Positions 46,101 through 58,700 of a stretch of 64,000 bases of DNA are shown one piece after another. How positions within the stretch are numbered: the first letter of the stretch is position 1; every line of letters starts with the position of its first letter. The DNA lies in assembly GCA_963931865.1 (NCBI GenBank), contig OZ007510.1, positions 2,326,472-2,390,471 of the forward strand, in the 5' to 3' direction. A model generated the notes under the pieces. It had not been told where the DNA came from. It saw only the letters and a program-made list of their open reading frames with translations, and made no database searches. The position numbers and the translations under genes are program-made. This stretch comes from Axinella damicornis (taxonomy: Eukaryota; Porifera; Demospongiae; Axinellida; Axinellidae).

Positions 46101-49100
46101 AAGGGGGCTTGTGCTGCCCATGATGGGGCTGGGTGCTCTCTTTGGTTCCACTCCTGCACCCTGTAGGGTAGCCTCTGCTTCAGCTGCACGGCGCCTCTCC
46201 TGTTTTAGCATCTTCAGGAGAATGCCTTGGAAGTGGTTAAGGCACATTTCTGACTGTATAGCAAATGAATAACTTTCAGTGTATAATTGTAGTACCTGAC
46301 TTCTGAACTAGGACATTGAAAGCAAGCATAACTCAATGTCTGAATCCAGTTACCAGTAAGATTTCCTAGCAAGACACTCTTATGACTATAAGCTATATGG
46401 TAGCCTATCGCATTCTAACTTCCTAACAAAAAAGGGCGAGCAGTTGTCTGATTTAGTCGCATGTATTTGGCAGCTCATGTATATTGGTACTCTGAATCCC
46501 AAGATTAGATCAGATGTGTGATACTAATCTCATCATCCCTCTGCTTGAGGAGGTCTCTTAGTCTCTTCAGCTCTGCATCAGAGGTGGGCTGCTGCTGTTG
46601 AACCCTCCCCTCCTCTGGTTCTCCATCCTCGTCAGAAGAGTGATGGTCCCTGGGTGGGATCTCAGGGGAGGAGCTGAACGAGGGGAGAGGAGGAGCATCA
46701 GTAGCAGGTCGAATGCAGTCATGATCTGGGAACAACGCTACTCTCTCTTCTTAGTCAGGAAAGATATTAAAAGATCCTCAATTCATTCCTGCTCACTTAG
46801 TATATTTATTCAAACACTATGGCAGGGAAAATGGGCAGAGACAGAGTGCTGGGAATTATGTACGTCAGAACCATCCATGCACGCATCTCATGCTAGAATA
46901 CTGAATACAATCACTGATTGGATGCTTGGCTGTCCATTCGTGTAATGATTGTTGGCATGATACAGCAAACTAGATTGACCAGGAAATGGTGTCTGACACC
47001 ATTTCCTGTCTGATCTGTAATTTATTGCATCCAGATTCTAGCTGGGTTTTGGACTTGAGAATGTACGGTTGAACAAGCATTCATGACGGGTAGTTTTATG
47101 TCTGGATTTCGATACAAATGGTAGCTATAAGTCTGAATACAATAGGTCACACATTCACCCCCCAAAATCGCAAGTCTGAAGAATATTATGTGCCATGAAA
47201 ATATGCATGGGTACTGATGAATATGGAATATCATCAGCACAATGGATACATTTGTGCAAAGTGTGCTGCACGTACCTTCGCTTTCTTCTTGCCTTTAAAG
47301 CTTCAGTCTGAAAGAAACATGTTACAAGAGATATTCTGTACCGTAAATGGACCCATCACTGCTCATGTTCAAGGAGAGAATCATGCAGGCTTGTCAGTAA
47401 CAGGCCTTAAATAGTGACTTTGATGCAGATGAGGGTGTTTGTGTATAAGAGTAGACGTTCTTCTACATGTATACTTAGGACTTGAAGCAAGTATATAGTC
47501 ACAAACTCTGAGATTACCTGTTTGTAGTTTACTTAGCACACTATAGAATGCTTGTATTTTCTAACGGAGCTATACGTGTACAAATTATACATGAACTCAT
47601 TCCATACCTTGAGGATTTGGAAACACAGCTGTATTTTCCTCATGTCTCCGCCCACTAACAGCCGTGCCTCAGGGCTGCTGTCTTGGAGGTAAGCATGCAC
47701 CAGCTCTCCACACCTGCAGAGACAGTCAGCTGTACCATGTACATCTATACACACCACTGTGGAATTCTATTGTGTAGATTCGTATTGCTGTTCCATATAT
47801 TTGCCTCATTGCTCTCGTGCAGCTGAATTGATAATACAATCATACTTAATGAACTGAATCTGTGGAAAGAACATTTACATACATACATACATACATGCAT
47901 ACATACATACATACATACATACATACGGGTACATCACATACACGTATGTGGGTATACACTCGCCTATGATGAGCAATAGCAAGTGTAAGCAACTCTGTCA
48001 CACTGTCTATAGCTAATTAGTTCCACATGGGAGTGGCTTACTTGTCGCTCTCATCTTGCGTGAGTTCATCATCATGCTGCTCCCCTGTGGCCATGGCTAG
48101 CTCCTCCTTCAATTCTTGGACACGCTGACGAAGATGGACCACCATCTGGGTAGGGAAGGGTGTGTGTGTGTGTGTGGGGGGGAGGGGGGGGGAGGGGGTG
48201 TTAGTTCAGTATAATTGCTTGCATGTGTGTACGTGTGTGTGCTGTGGATGAAGCAAAACATTATGGGTATAGGAGTAAAGCTTGGGAGTGAGCTAAATGA
48301 GAGGTGGAGGAAGAGACTCTTCAAGAGAGGTGTATGGGTAGGTAGGAGCATACATATACGAATGGCTCCTGCTGGAGTTATGACTATAACAGGAGCCTCA
48401 CTATGTACCAGCTTAGGATCCAGCTCTTCATTAAGCACAGCCTCATTTTTGACCAGGGCGACACGCTGGGCAAAACGACAGGTGGAGATGGTCTCCTGAA
48501 AAGAAAGCACACATGTACATGCAAGCAGCACTGTGGATGGTGGTTCTGTGCATAGGCATTATGGCTTCTGATCCAAGCTAAAATGTTTCTGTGCATACAT
48601 CACATATAGATGTGCATATTATCTAAATAAATATGTCGGTGACATGCACACATGTCAGTCTCCTGTGTAGCCTCGAACCCAGGCGCCTGGGTTCGAGGCT
48701 ATCTCCTGTGTTGCTTACAGAGCTCGTGTTCAGGTTAACAGGGAAGAGTGGATGGACCTTGACCTCTGCCAACAAAGGTCAAACCTCCACTCTCCTGTAG
48801 CTATCACAGCTTACATCGATATTCCTCTTCTCAACTGAGCAGGTTGCAATCATGGTTGTCATACAGTTGCCGCCAAGACTACAAACAAAGACCAAGTCAA
48901 ATTTACAAGTACACTGATTCCAACAATCAAGCTGCAACATTCATCCCAGAAAAGGTGCAGACTGTAGCTTGCAACTGAATGTCTGCTGAGTTCCACTCCT
49001 ACTCCTCTGCCTAGTGTACATCTGTGATTTCAAGTGATCAAGGGAAGCCTTTGTAGCCTGTACCCATGCAGGTTGTGTTACCTGAGTACAAGGTTGCTGC

Positions 49101-52100
49101 TGCATAACATCAACAGTTATAATCTTCCTTCATCCATGGACAGTTTTAACAACTGTGTAAAGCCTTTCATAAGTCATTTGCCTATTAGTACCTGTCTCTT
49201 AGTACAGATGTCATCATAGAGTTTCTGTAAGGGATGTGGGTTCTAGATTTCTCCGACAAGGCCACTATCACCTGCAGAGAAGAAGCATATGGTCACCCTG
49301 TCCAACCACTGCCAGGCTCAGCTTCTACTAATTTACCTACTGAATGTTAGAGTTGGGGTGGAGTTTGCTATAGGCCAGAGCACCATCATTACAAACACAA
49401 AGGATTAGTGGACACACTGTGCCACCATAGTCCTGTCCCCATCTAGGTAAAAACTTAGGAGGCTACATCTCCACCTTAGCTGGCCCAATTGCTAGGAAGA
49501 AAAATAATATCCCCTCTAGGTACCCATATAACCTTCGTCATAAGCTGTACGTATCCATTTTGACCGAGTTCAACAGGATGAGTTCATGGCTTACTGTATT
49601 ACAAGCCATCATGGGAATGAGGCATTTGTAAGCCATTATTAAGGTGTCTTGAAGTGCATACCTGCTCTAGGAAGTGCAGAGAGAGGTTGATACATTTAGC
49701 TTCAGTCAGTAGAGTGCCTTCGGTCCCAGTCTTGCCAACTCTTTCTGAACTGTGAACAAGAGGACCGGAGATGCCATGTCAACCCAATTTAAAATGTCTG
49801 GCTGTTTTGGTGAAGATAGCTGGTAACACAATAGGTGATTGTAAATCTGTCTGCTATCTGCTCAATCTGATGTTGTGCTCAGCAAGTGAATTTGTCTGCA
49901 ATCTGATGTGTTCAGCAATGTCTGTGATCTGATGTGTTCAGCAAGTGAATTTGTCTGCAATCTGATGTGTTCAGTGAATGACTTGCCATACATACTCTCC
50001 CTACATAATACCTGCTTGCTCACATAATAAACTATACCAGGATCTCCCCCCTTCTTTCATAATTTTGCTTGGGGGGGGATGAACAAGGATGTGTTCAAGG
50101 TACACGAAGCTCTGGAATGCAGCCATAAAAGGTATTGCAATGAAGCCTGCAGGAGGTCTGCTGCTAGATGTGAAATGCTTGCACTGCACAGTTGTAGCTA
50201 AGATTTACTCAGTTTGATGTTACCACCAGTTGCATGCTGCCTCCAATCTAGCTATTGAATCTTATTTCACGGCTTACTATACCGAAGAGATTTGTAAACT
50301 ACACAGTCTGAAAGATGGAAAGGGAACGCCACCAGTTTGTGGCATTCCTTGTACTCTCATGTCTCATCACTACCGTTGGATACATGTTCTATATTAACTC
50401 CCCCCGGAGCTACTATGCCAGCACGTCTTATGTGGACCAAATGTACGCATCACAAAATGATGTCCAGAACCTTACTATCGACACTGTGCAACAAAACCCT
50501 ACAATGCAGTACCCTACCATTCATGTGACACAGCATTCAGCGCAACCCTCTCATACTGACATTGAACAACTCTCTACAACAATAAATTCAGTACAATCTA
50601 TTCCCACTGATGCTATACAGCACTCTGTCACAGTTGACACTATTGCTATAGAGCACACTTCCGCTGACTCGGTGTCATGGACCTCTCAACCAGCAAGTCC
50701 AACTGCAGACAATGACAGTATTTCAGCACCTTCACTTCCAGTGTCACTTACAAAAGTGTGCACTGGGTATGACGGAGCATCACGGAACTTTGCTACAAAA
50801 GATCTCATTGTCAGGGCGGCATATTTTGATGACAGACGACGAGGCAGACACAGAAACACCATTGTCTTTCTGATAGAGGTAAGAATCTCTGTACTGAAAC
50901 TAAATCTAATCATCGGTTGTGCAGTTGGAGAACACTGGACTAAGAAATTTGAAGTACACAGACTGAAACTAACAGGCTGGGTCCATCATCATCATTCAGA
51001 GCTGTCCCATGACACGGTGTTTGTGGACTGTTTTGACCTACCTGTGCAAAATGGTAGCAGGGCTTTTGTCCTGTATAGGAGACCAAAGCATAATTTTATA
51101 ACGTGTGTTGAATCAGAACGTCCAGTGATGATTCCTGCCCCTCATCTTCCACTTGCTCGACACCAAACATTCTCAGTTGCAATTTGTTGTGCACCAGTCT
51201 ACGGGGTGCCACCACTTTTGACTGAGTGGCTTCGGTACCAAAAGACAATTGCAGCTGACCATGTGCACCTGATTGTAGAAGACTCATTTGTTAAAGCAGG
51301 TGGGCTTGACAACAAGCAACTGAAACAAGCAATGCAGGAAGGTTTTGTGACCATGGATGTGTGGAAGCCTTGGCTAAACAAGCGTCAGGTTTACTATCAT
51401 TCCCAGGTGTTAGCCCACGAGGATTGCATTTACCGATTACGTGGGACCTATGACTATGTGATGCTACTGGATCTCGATGAGTTCTTCACTCCAAGAGTTG
51501 TAGGTCAGACTAAAATTCACTACTATGTAGAGAAGTGCTGTGGTTACCAGTGGTGCGGCTCTTGTCATTTTCATGAGTACATGTACTATCCTGATTGTGG
51601 TTTGAATGGAGAAGCCGCTGATGATGGCAATATCACCAGAAAATTAGTATCATACAAGCATTTGGATCAAGCGGCACAAGGGAAGTCTGTACATCGTTCT
51701 GCTGCTATTGTGGAGACAGGATGTCAGAGGGGAAACGAGCATATAAGAGGATACAGGAGTATTGAATTTCCACTACACCTGGCATATGTAGCACACATCA
51801 GAAAGGGCAAGAAGCCATCAAAAGGGAAATGCTGATCATGCAGTAAAGTGGCACCTGTTGTAAAAACAAGCATTGCACTTTATTGAAATGTGAACACACA
51901 GCAGAAAACAAGCCTCGTTCCCAGGCCGTTCCCACCGCCAGTATTTCATCGCTTCCAGTATGAAATACTGGAAGCGATGAAATACTGGCGGTGGGAACGG
52001 CCTGGGAACGAGGCTAGCAGAAAACAACTGACAGTATACTGTACCACTGGAGTGGGTGTGGTAGCTAGGATGAAGAAATTTGAGAAAAAGCTGCAATTAT

Positions 52101-52693
52101 GGGTGTACGTAGACCCTCTAGAATTCCTATAGAATTTGACCAGGTACAAGAGAGATATAAACTCTTAATGGATTTATCATCCCTGCCTCCTTCCCGTCCA
52201 TCCAGCCATCATTTATCTCATGCTTATCAAGATGCTTTATATTTCACTGTACTCCTAAATCTATATTTACGTAGCTACACCGTGGATGACATGCAGACTG
52301 ATACTGTGCATGTGATGCATGTCGTAGAAGATTGTGGTTAGAGCTCAAGTAACCAATACAGTACTTAGAGCGTAATAGTAAATACATAAGTTCACTGATC
52401 ACACTAAGGTCATGTGATTAGCCAATCAACTCGCCCAGCCCATCTGATCTGGAGCTATATGGGATCCTGAAGTCAATGCATCATGCTTCATTCATTTTGT
52501 TTCTTTATGGATGGCTTTCTGTAGCGATATCTCCTCAACCCTGTAACCTATGGACCAGGGGCTGAAAAGCTAGTAGTTTTCTACTTGGGATAGAATGGCT
52601 TTCTGTAGCGATATCTCCTCAACCCTGTAACCTATGGACCAGGGGCTGAAAAGCTAGTAGTTTTCTACTTGGGATAGAAGCATAATTCTTAAT

Positions 52694-52725
<32 letters not shown>

Positions 52726-55700
52726 CAATGATACCATATAACCCTGACAGCCACCATTCTTCAAGGATGATGGCGGTATTGGTAATTTGTGCTTAAAGTT
52801 TAAAGCCTAGCACATGAGTATGACATTTGCATGCACTGCTGGAGCAAAGACAACAGTACTAGTTGTGCAAAGACAACAGTACTAGTTGTGCAAAGACAAC
52901 AGTTGTGTAATGATGTCCATACATTGGGTGACAACCTCATCAGGTTTGAAGTTGCATTACAGCCACATGCGGTGTTGGTGTGGTATAACCACATACAGTG
53001 AGTGGGACATGCACCCAATGGACAGCCTACTGAACAAAGACAATGCACTATATGCAGAACCGAACACAGCGTAACAAATGAAATTCAAGTAGCCTGCCTG
53101 AGTATCAGAGTGGATACCGTGTTCGAATACAAATTCGAATCGTTCGAACAACAATTCCAACAGAAATTCGAACCATTCGAACAGAAATTTGAACCATTCG
53201 AACAGAAATTTGAACCATTCGAGCAGAAATTCTAACCATTCGAACAGAAATTCGAAACATTCCAACAAAAATTCGCGCGAACTGATCACTTATATGGCGC
53301 ATAATCTAGGAGGTGGGTTAATTGGACACATTTTCTGCGCACGTATATATATAAGCTTACCTCGCCAGCCTCGTTCCCAAGTCAATACAATGATGGCCTG
53401 GGACCGAGGGAAATCGTAAGCAAGAGCGCATAAAACAGGTCGCGCGAGAAGTGAAGCTACAGTTGGGGAGTTTGAAAGGTAGGAGTACGTTGAAGACGCT
53501 TCAGGTTGGGAAGGCTTCCAGTTGGAGTACCAGGAGTGTGGCTTCTCCGCCATTCCGCGCGGCCGATCCTTCAAGAGGGTTGACGGCATATTTGGAATCT
53601 ACTCTACTGGAGCTTTCGAATGATGTCAGATACTCGTAAAGACTACCGAGAACACACTTCAGGAGCGCATGAGCCGCCGAAGGCTATACCATGGTACCAG
53701 GAGCGCATGACTCACGTCCGCCGAAGGCTACATGTACCAGTACGTACCACGTACAGGAGAGCGCGCAATTCACTACCGATCCTAGATCCGTAAACCTTCA
53801 TATAAATTCGCCTACGCACGTAGGTCATATGACCGTGTCCAACCTCCCCTGAGTCTATATAGTCCTTGTATGTACACGGCTGCGATATGAATCGTTGGAT
53901 GGAAAAGGAACGTCACTGGTTTGCTGCATCTGTTGTGCTATCATGTCTCATCATCATTACCTACCCTTGGAGCTACTATGCCAGAACGTCTTATGCGGAC
54001 CAAATGCACATATCACAAAAGAACGTTGCTGTGTGGCAACACCCTACTACTGATTCTGAGCTCCCTCCTGTTAATGGCAAGCAGCCTTCTCCTGCACAGC
54101 ATTCCCTTGTTGATGCTATACATCAGTCTACCACCGATGGTGGGCAGCACGGTACTACTGATGGTCACCCTAGGCCTGCCCCTAATGCTATGCTGTATTC
54201 TACCAGTGACACTATGCAGCACCCCACCATTCGTGTTACACAACAAACTCCCCACAATGAACTCTCTACAACTAGTACTGGACAGCAACTTCCCACTGCT
54301 ATACATCACTCTTCCATTGACACTAGTACAGTACAGCACACTTCCATGTCGAGGAGCACTCAGCAGCCAGCAAGTCCAACTGTAGACAATAACGGTATTT
54401 CAGCACCTTCACTTCCAGTGTCGCTTACTAAAGTGTGCACTGGGTATGATGGAGCATCACTGAACTTTGCTACAAAAGATCTCATTGTCAGGGCAGCATA
54501 TTTTGATAACAGACGACGGGGCAGACACAGAAACACCATTGTCTTTCTGATAGAAGTAAGAAAGTCCATACTGAAACAAAATCTAGTTACTGGTTGTGCA
54601 ACAGGAGAACACCGGACTAGGAAATTTGAGGTACAAAGACCGAAATTAACAGGCTGGGTCCATGAGCATCATCCTGAGCTTTCCCATGACTCAGTGCTTG
54701 TCAACTGTTTTAACTTACCTGTGCAGATTGGAGGCAGGGCCTTTGTCCTATATAAGAGGTCTAAACATAGTTTAACAACGTGTGTTGAATCGGAACGTCC
54801 AGTGATGATTCCTGCGCCTCATCTTGCTTCAGCTCAACACCACACGTTTACAGTTGCAATTTGTTGTGCACCAGTCTATGGAGTGCCACCACTTTTGACT
54901 GAGTGGCTTCGGTACCAAAGGACAATTGCAGCTGACCATGTGCACCTGATTGTAGAAGACTCATTTGTTGAAGCAGGTGGGCTTGACAACAAGCAGCTGA
55001 AACAAGCAATGCAGGAAGGTTTTGTGACCGTGGATGTGTGGAAGCCTTGGCTAAACAAGAGTCAAGTGTTTTACCATTCCCAGGTGTTAGCCCACGAGGA
55101 TTGCATTTACCGATTACGTGGGACCTATGACTATGTGATGCTACTGGATCTCGATGAGTTCTTCACTCCGAGAGTTGTTGGTCAGACTAAGATTCACTAC
55201 TATGTAAACAGGTGCTGTGCTAACCGGTGGTACCTGTGCGGCTCTTGTTATTTTCATGAGTACATGTACTATCCTGATTGTGGTTTGAATGGAGAAGCCG
55301 CTGACGATGGCAATATCACCAGAAAATTGGTGTCCTATGAGTACTTGGATCAACCAGCATTAGGGAAGTCTGTACATCGTTCTGCTGCTATTGTGGAGAC
55401 AGGATGTCACAGGGGGAACGAATATCTAGGAGGGTACAGGAAATTTGAATTTCCCCTAGATCTGGCATATGTAGCTCACATCAGAAAGGGCAAGAAGCCA
55501 TCCACAGGAAAGTGTTAACATTGATCATGATGCAGTAAATGGTAGCTGTTGTACAAACAAGCATCGCAATATATTGGACACATGCAATGTACGCACACAC
55601 GTGGCATAACAAATCGGTAAGTTCTAACCACAGAGTGGTTACCCTAGCCTCGTTCCCAGGCTCCTCCCCAGCTTTTTGTCGCAACCGTGAAAAAGCTGGG

Positions 55701-58700
55701 GAGGAGCCTGGGAACGAGGCTATGGTTACCCTATAGTTGCAGACAAGCTGGAGACATGGTTAGAAAAGAGTGGTTCAGAGACTAATTCGGAATTGCATAA
55801 GCAACTTTGGCCCAGGTTACACGACTTACAACCATAATCTTGCCATCTGTGCGGGTTCACCACTGATAACTACAATATACTCACCACTGATAACATATTC
55901 ACTCACCACTATTAAATAACTCCACTCTACTCACAGGTACATAGCCATCAGAAGCGAACTGCGCATGCGCAATGCAGGGTCTGAGCCTTAATTGGATCAC
56001 GGACCGCACTTGACTCCGCGTACTGTACGTCCGAGAGTATTATCCTATCTGCACGCTTGGTGTTTTATAGGTCCTTTGGACGTGCTAATGCATACACTAC
56101 AGTATTAAAACCCTTGGCCATCCCTAAGACTAGAGAACGCTACCGTGTTCTCTGATATCTAGCGCAAGAGCGGTTTGGGAGTCAGTGTCCGCCATTCCCA
56201 GTGCAGTGTAGCTATTTGGTCGCTAGCGGGAGATCCTCGGGGCAATAATATGCCATGTAGCCACGCATTTGATAAGAAATACAAAGTAGGCTACCGGGAA
56301 GTTTTGGCAACCGTTTTAATTTGGGTTGCTGTTGCATGCCGCGCAAAGTCTAGCTACAGCTTCTTTTGGTATACTATTATAACGTGCATGTAGGCACCCT
56401 GAAGAGGTTGTGTGTAAACAGTATGAATGATGGAAACGGAACGTCACTGGTTTGCTGCATCTGTTGTGCTATCATGTCTCATCATCATCATTGAATACAC
56501 ACTCTACATTAACTACCCTCGGAGCTACTATGCCAGCACGTCTTATGTGGACCAAATGTACATATCACAAACCATTGATGCTGTGCGGCAACACCCTACT
56601 ACTGATTCTGAGCTCCCTCCCATTAATGGCATGCAGCCTTCTCCTGCACAGCATTCCCTTGTTGGTGCTATACATCAGTCTACCACCGATGGTGGGCAGC
56701 ACGGTACTACTGATGGTCACCCTAGGCCTGCCCCTAATGCTATGCTGTATTCTACCACTGACACTACGCAGCACTCCACCATTCGTGTTACACAACAAAC
56801 TCCCTTCGGCACTGCACAAAATCCCCACAATCAACTCCCTACTACTAGTGCTGGACAGCAAGGTCCCACTGATGCTATACATCACTCTTCCATTGTTGGC
56901 ACTAGTGCTATACAGCACATTTTCACTGACTCCATGACAAGGAACACTCAGCTAGCAAGTCCAACTGTAGACAATAACGGTATTTCAGCACCTTCACTTC
57001 CAGTGTCACTTACTAATGGGTATGATGGAGCATCACTGAACTTTGCTACAAAAGATCTCATTGTCAGGGCAGCATATTCATATTTTGATAACAGACGACG
57101 GGGCAGTCATAGAAACATCATTGTCTTTCTGATAGAAGTAAGAAAGTCCATACTGAAACAAAATCTAATCACCGGTTGTGCAGTTGGAGACCACTGGACT
57201 AGGAAATTTGAGGTACTACGGCAAAGACCGAAAATAACAGGCTGGGTCCATGAGCATCATCCAGAGCTGTCTCATGACACAGTGCTTGTCAACTGTTTTA
57301 ACTTACCTGTGCAGATTGGAGGCAGGGCCTCCAATTTTCGCTTTGTAGTATGAGGAGAGGAAGTGCAAGGTTGACCATCATTTTTGCTGCTTGACCCTAA
57401 TTGTAAATTCATATATCCTCTTATATCCTTGTTCCCCCTCTGACGTCCTGTCAATAGCATCACACAGTACCACACCTTTGATCCACCCGCACACCATCTT
57501 AAGTTGTGTCCGCACTATGGCAGCATCACTTGTGAAAATAACAACCATCAGTGTAGACTCGACTCTTCACACAATGGAGTACACAACTTTGATGGACCCA
57601 CATACGGTTATGCTTACTGAGACTGAGACGCTGTCTGCAATCATTATTGGCCTTGCCATGCTTGCTGGAGCAATCAGTTGAACCTTTACAACCCTACCCC
57701 TCCCTTCCCTTCTCCCTCCATCCACCTCCTCACCCAGCCAGGTCCACAAGGTGCAGCTTTGCTCTCCTGATGGTGTCTGATCCCGGCTCTCTGGATGCAA
57801 TGTGGATGGTAAAGATGCAGTGGGAGCGTGTAGAAGCCATGTTCATAGGGGTCTGGGGGAGCCCAGAGAGAGAGAGTGGAGACGAATAGAGGTGTAAAGG
57901 GTAGGAGGGAAGAGAGGCGAGGAGAAAAGAGGCATTGGGACAGAAATCCTGGGCACAATTCGATCAATCCAAGGACCGACACCTCATATAATTCATAAAT
58001 GAGAGGGTGTCCTGTAAATAACTTTTACCTCGGCAATCATTCTGTTGGTATCACCAATAAACAGCCAGTTGAGGGCTGAAAGAGGAAATGACATCAGTGT
58101 TACTATACATTCCTCAATCCCAGATGGAAAGGATGGGGTCTAGGGGAACAGTGTTAAGCTTCTCAACAGCTATGCTTTGAAGATAAATATTGAGGGTAAG
58201 TACTTGGTATCATAATTATGCTACAGGTCATCATCGGTTTGAGTAGCATGGGCGTGGAGGCCTGGGAACAAGGCTATGATGCTAAGGAGTGGCTCACCCT
58301 CCTCCTCGTTGCTGGCTGGGTGAAGGGAAAGATTTCTGAGGTGGATGCTCCCTTCACCATCTTCCAGCAGCGTCACCTTGCTGTAAGGGTGTGTGATGTA
58401 GCTACTCTAAAATAACTGTGTGGTTCATCTTGATCCCCAAAATCAAGATTTTTGCATCGAGCTATATTAACATGCAGCTTGCCTAGTCAAACTTATTCTC
58501 CTCTAGCCTCGTTCCCAGGCCTTCTCATCCCAGCGTTTGTCACTTGCAGTACTAACCCGCATTAATATTGCAAACGACAAACGCTGGGGTGAGGAAGGCC
58601 TGGGAATGAGGCTATAATTCTCCCCAGCAGCAACTAGTACGTGCTAATAAACAATAGAATGAGACTTCAACCTGCCATGATACTACATCACCTCCACTAG

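Noticed and set aside
53002..53302. FEQKFEP-repeat protein, or its antisense Phe/Leu-rich version
   Set aside because: Created by a 21-bp minisatellite; no promoter, splice or family support.
53921..56937. Leu/Pro-rich frames overlapping the stems of GT92 copies 3 and 4 in other frames and antisense
   Set aside because: Open only because the Thr/Gln-rich stem repeats lack stops in those frames; absent where the stem is absent (copy 1).
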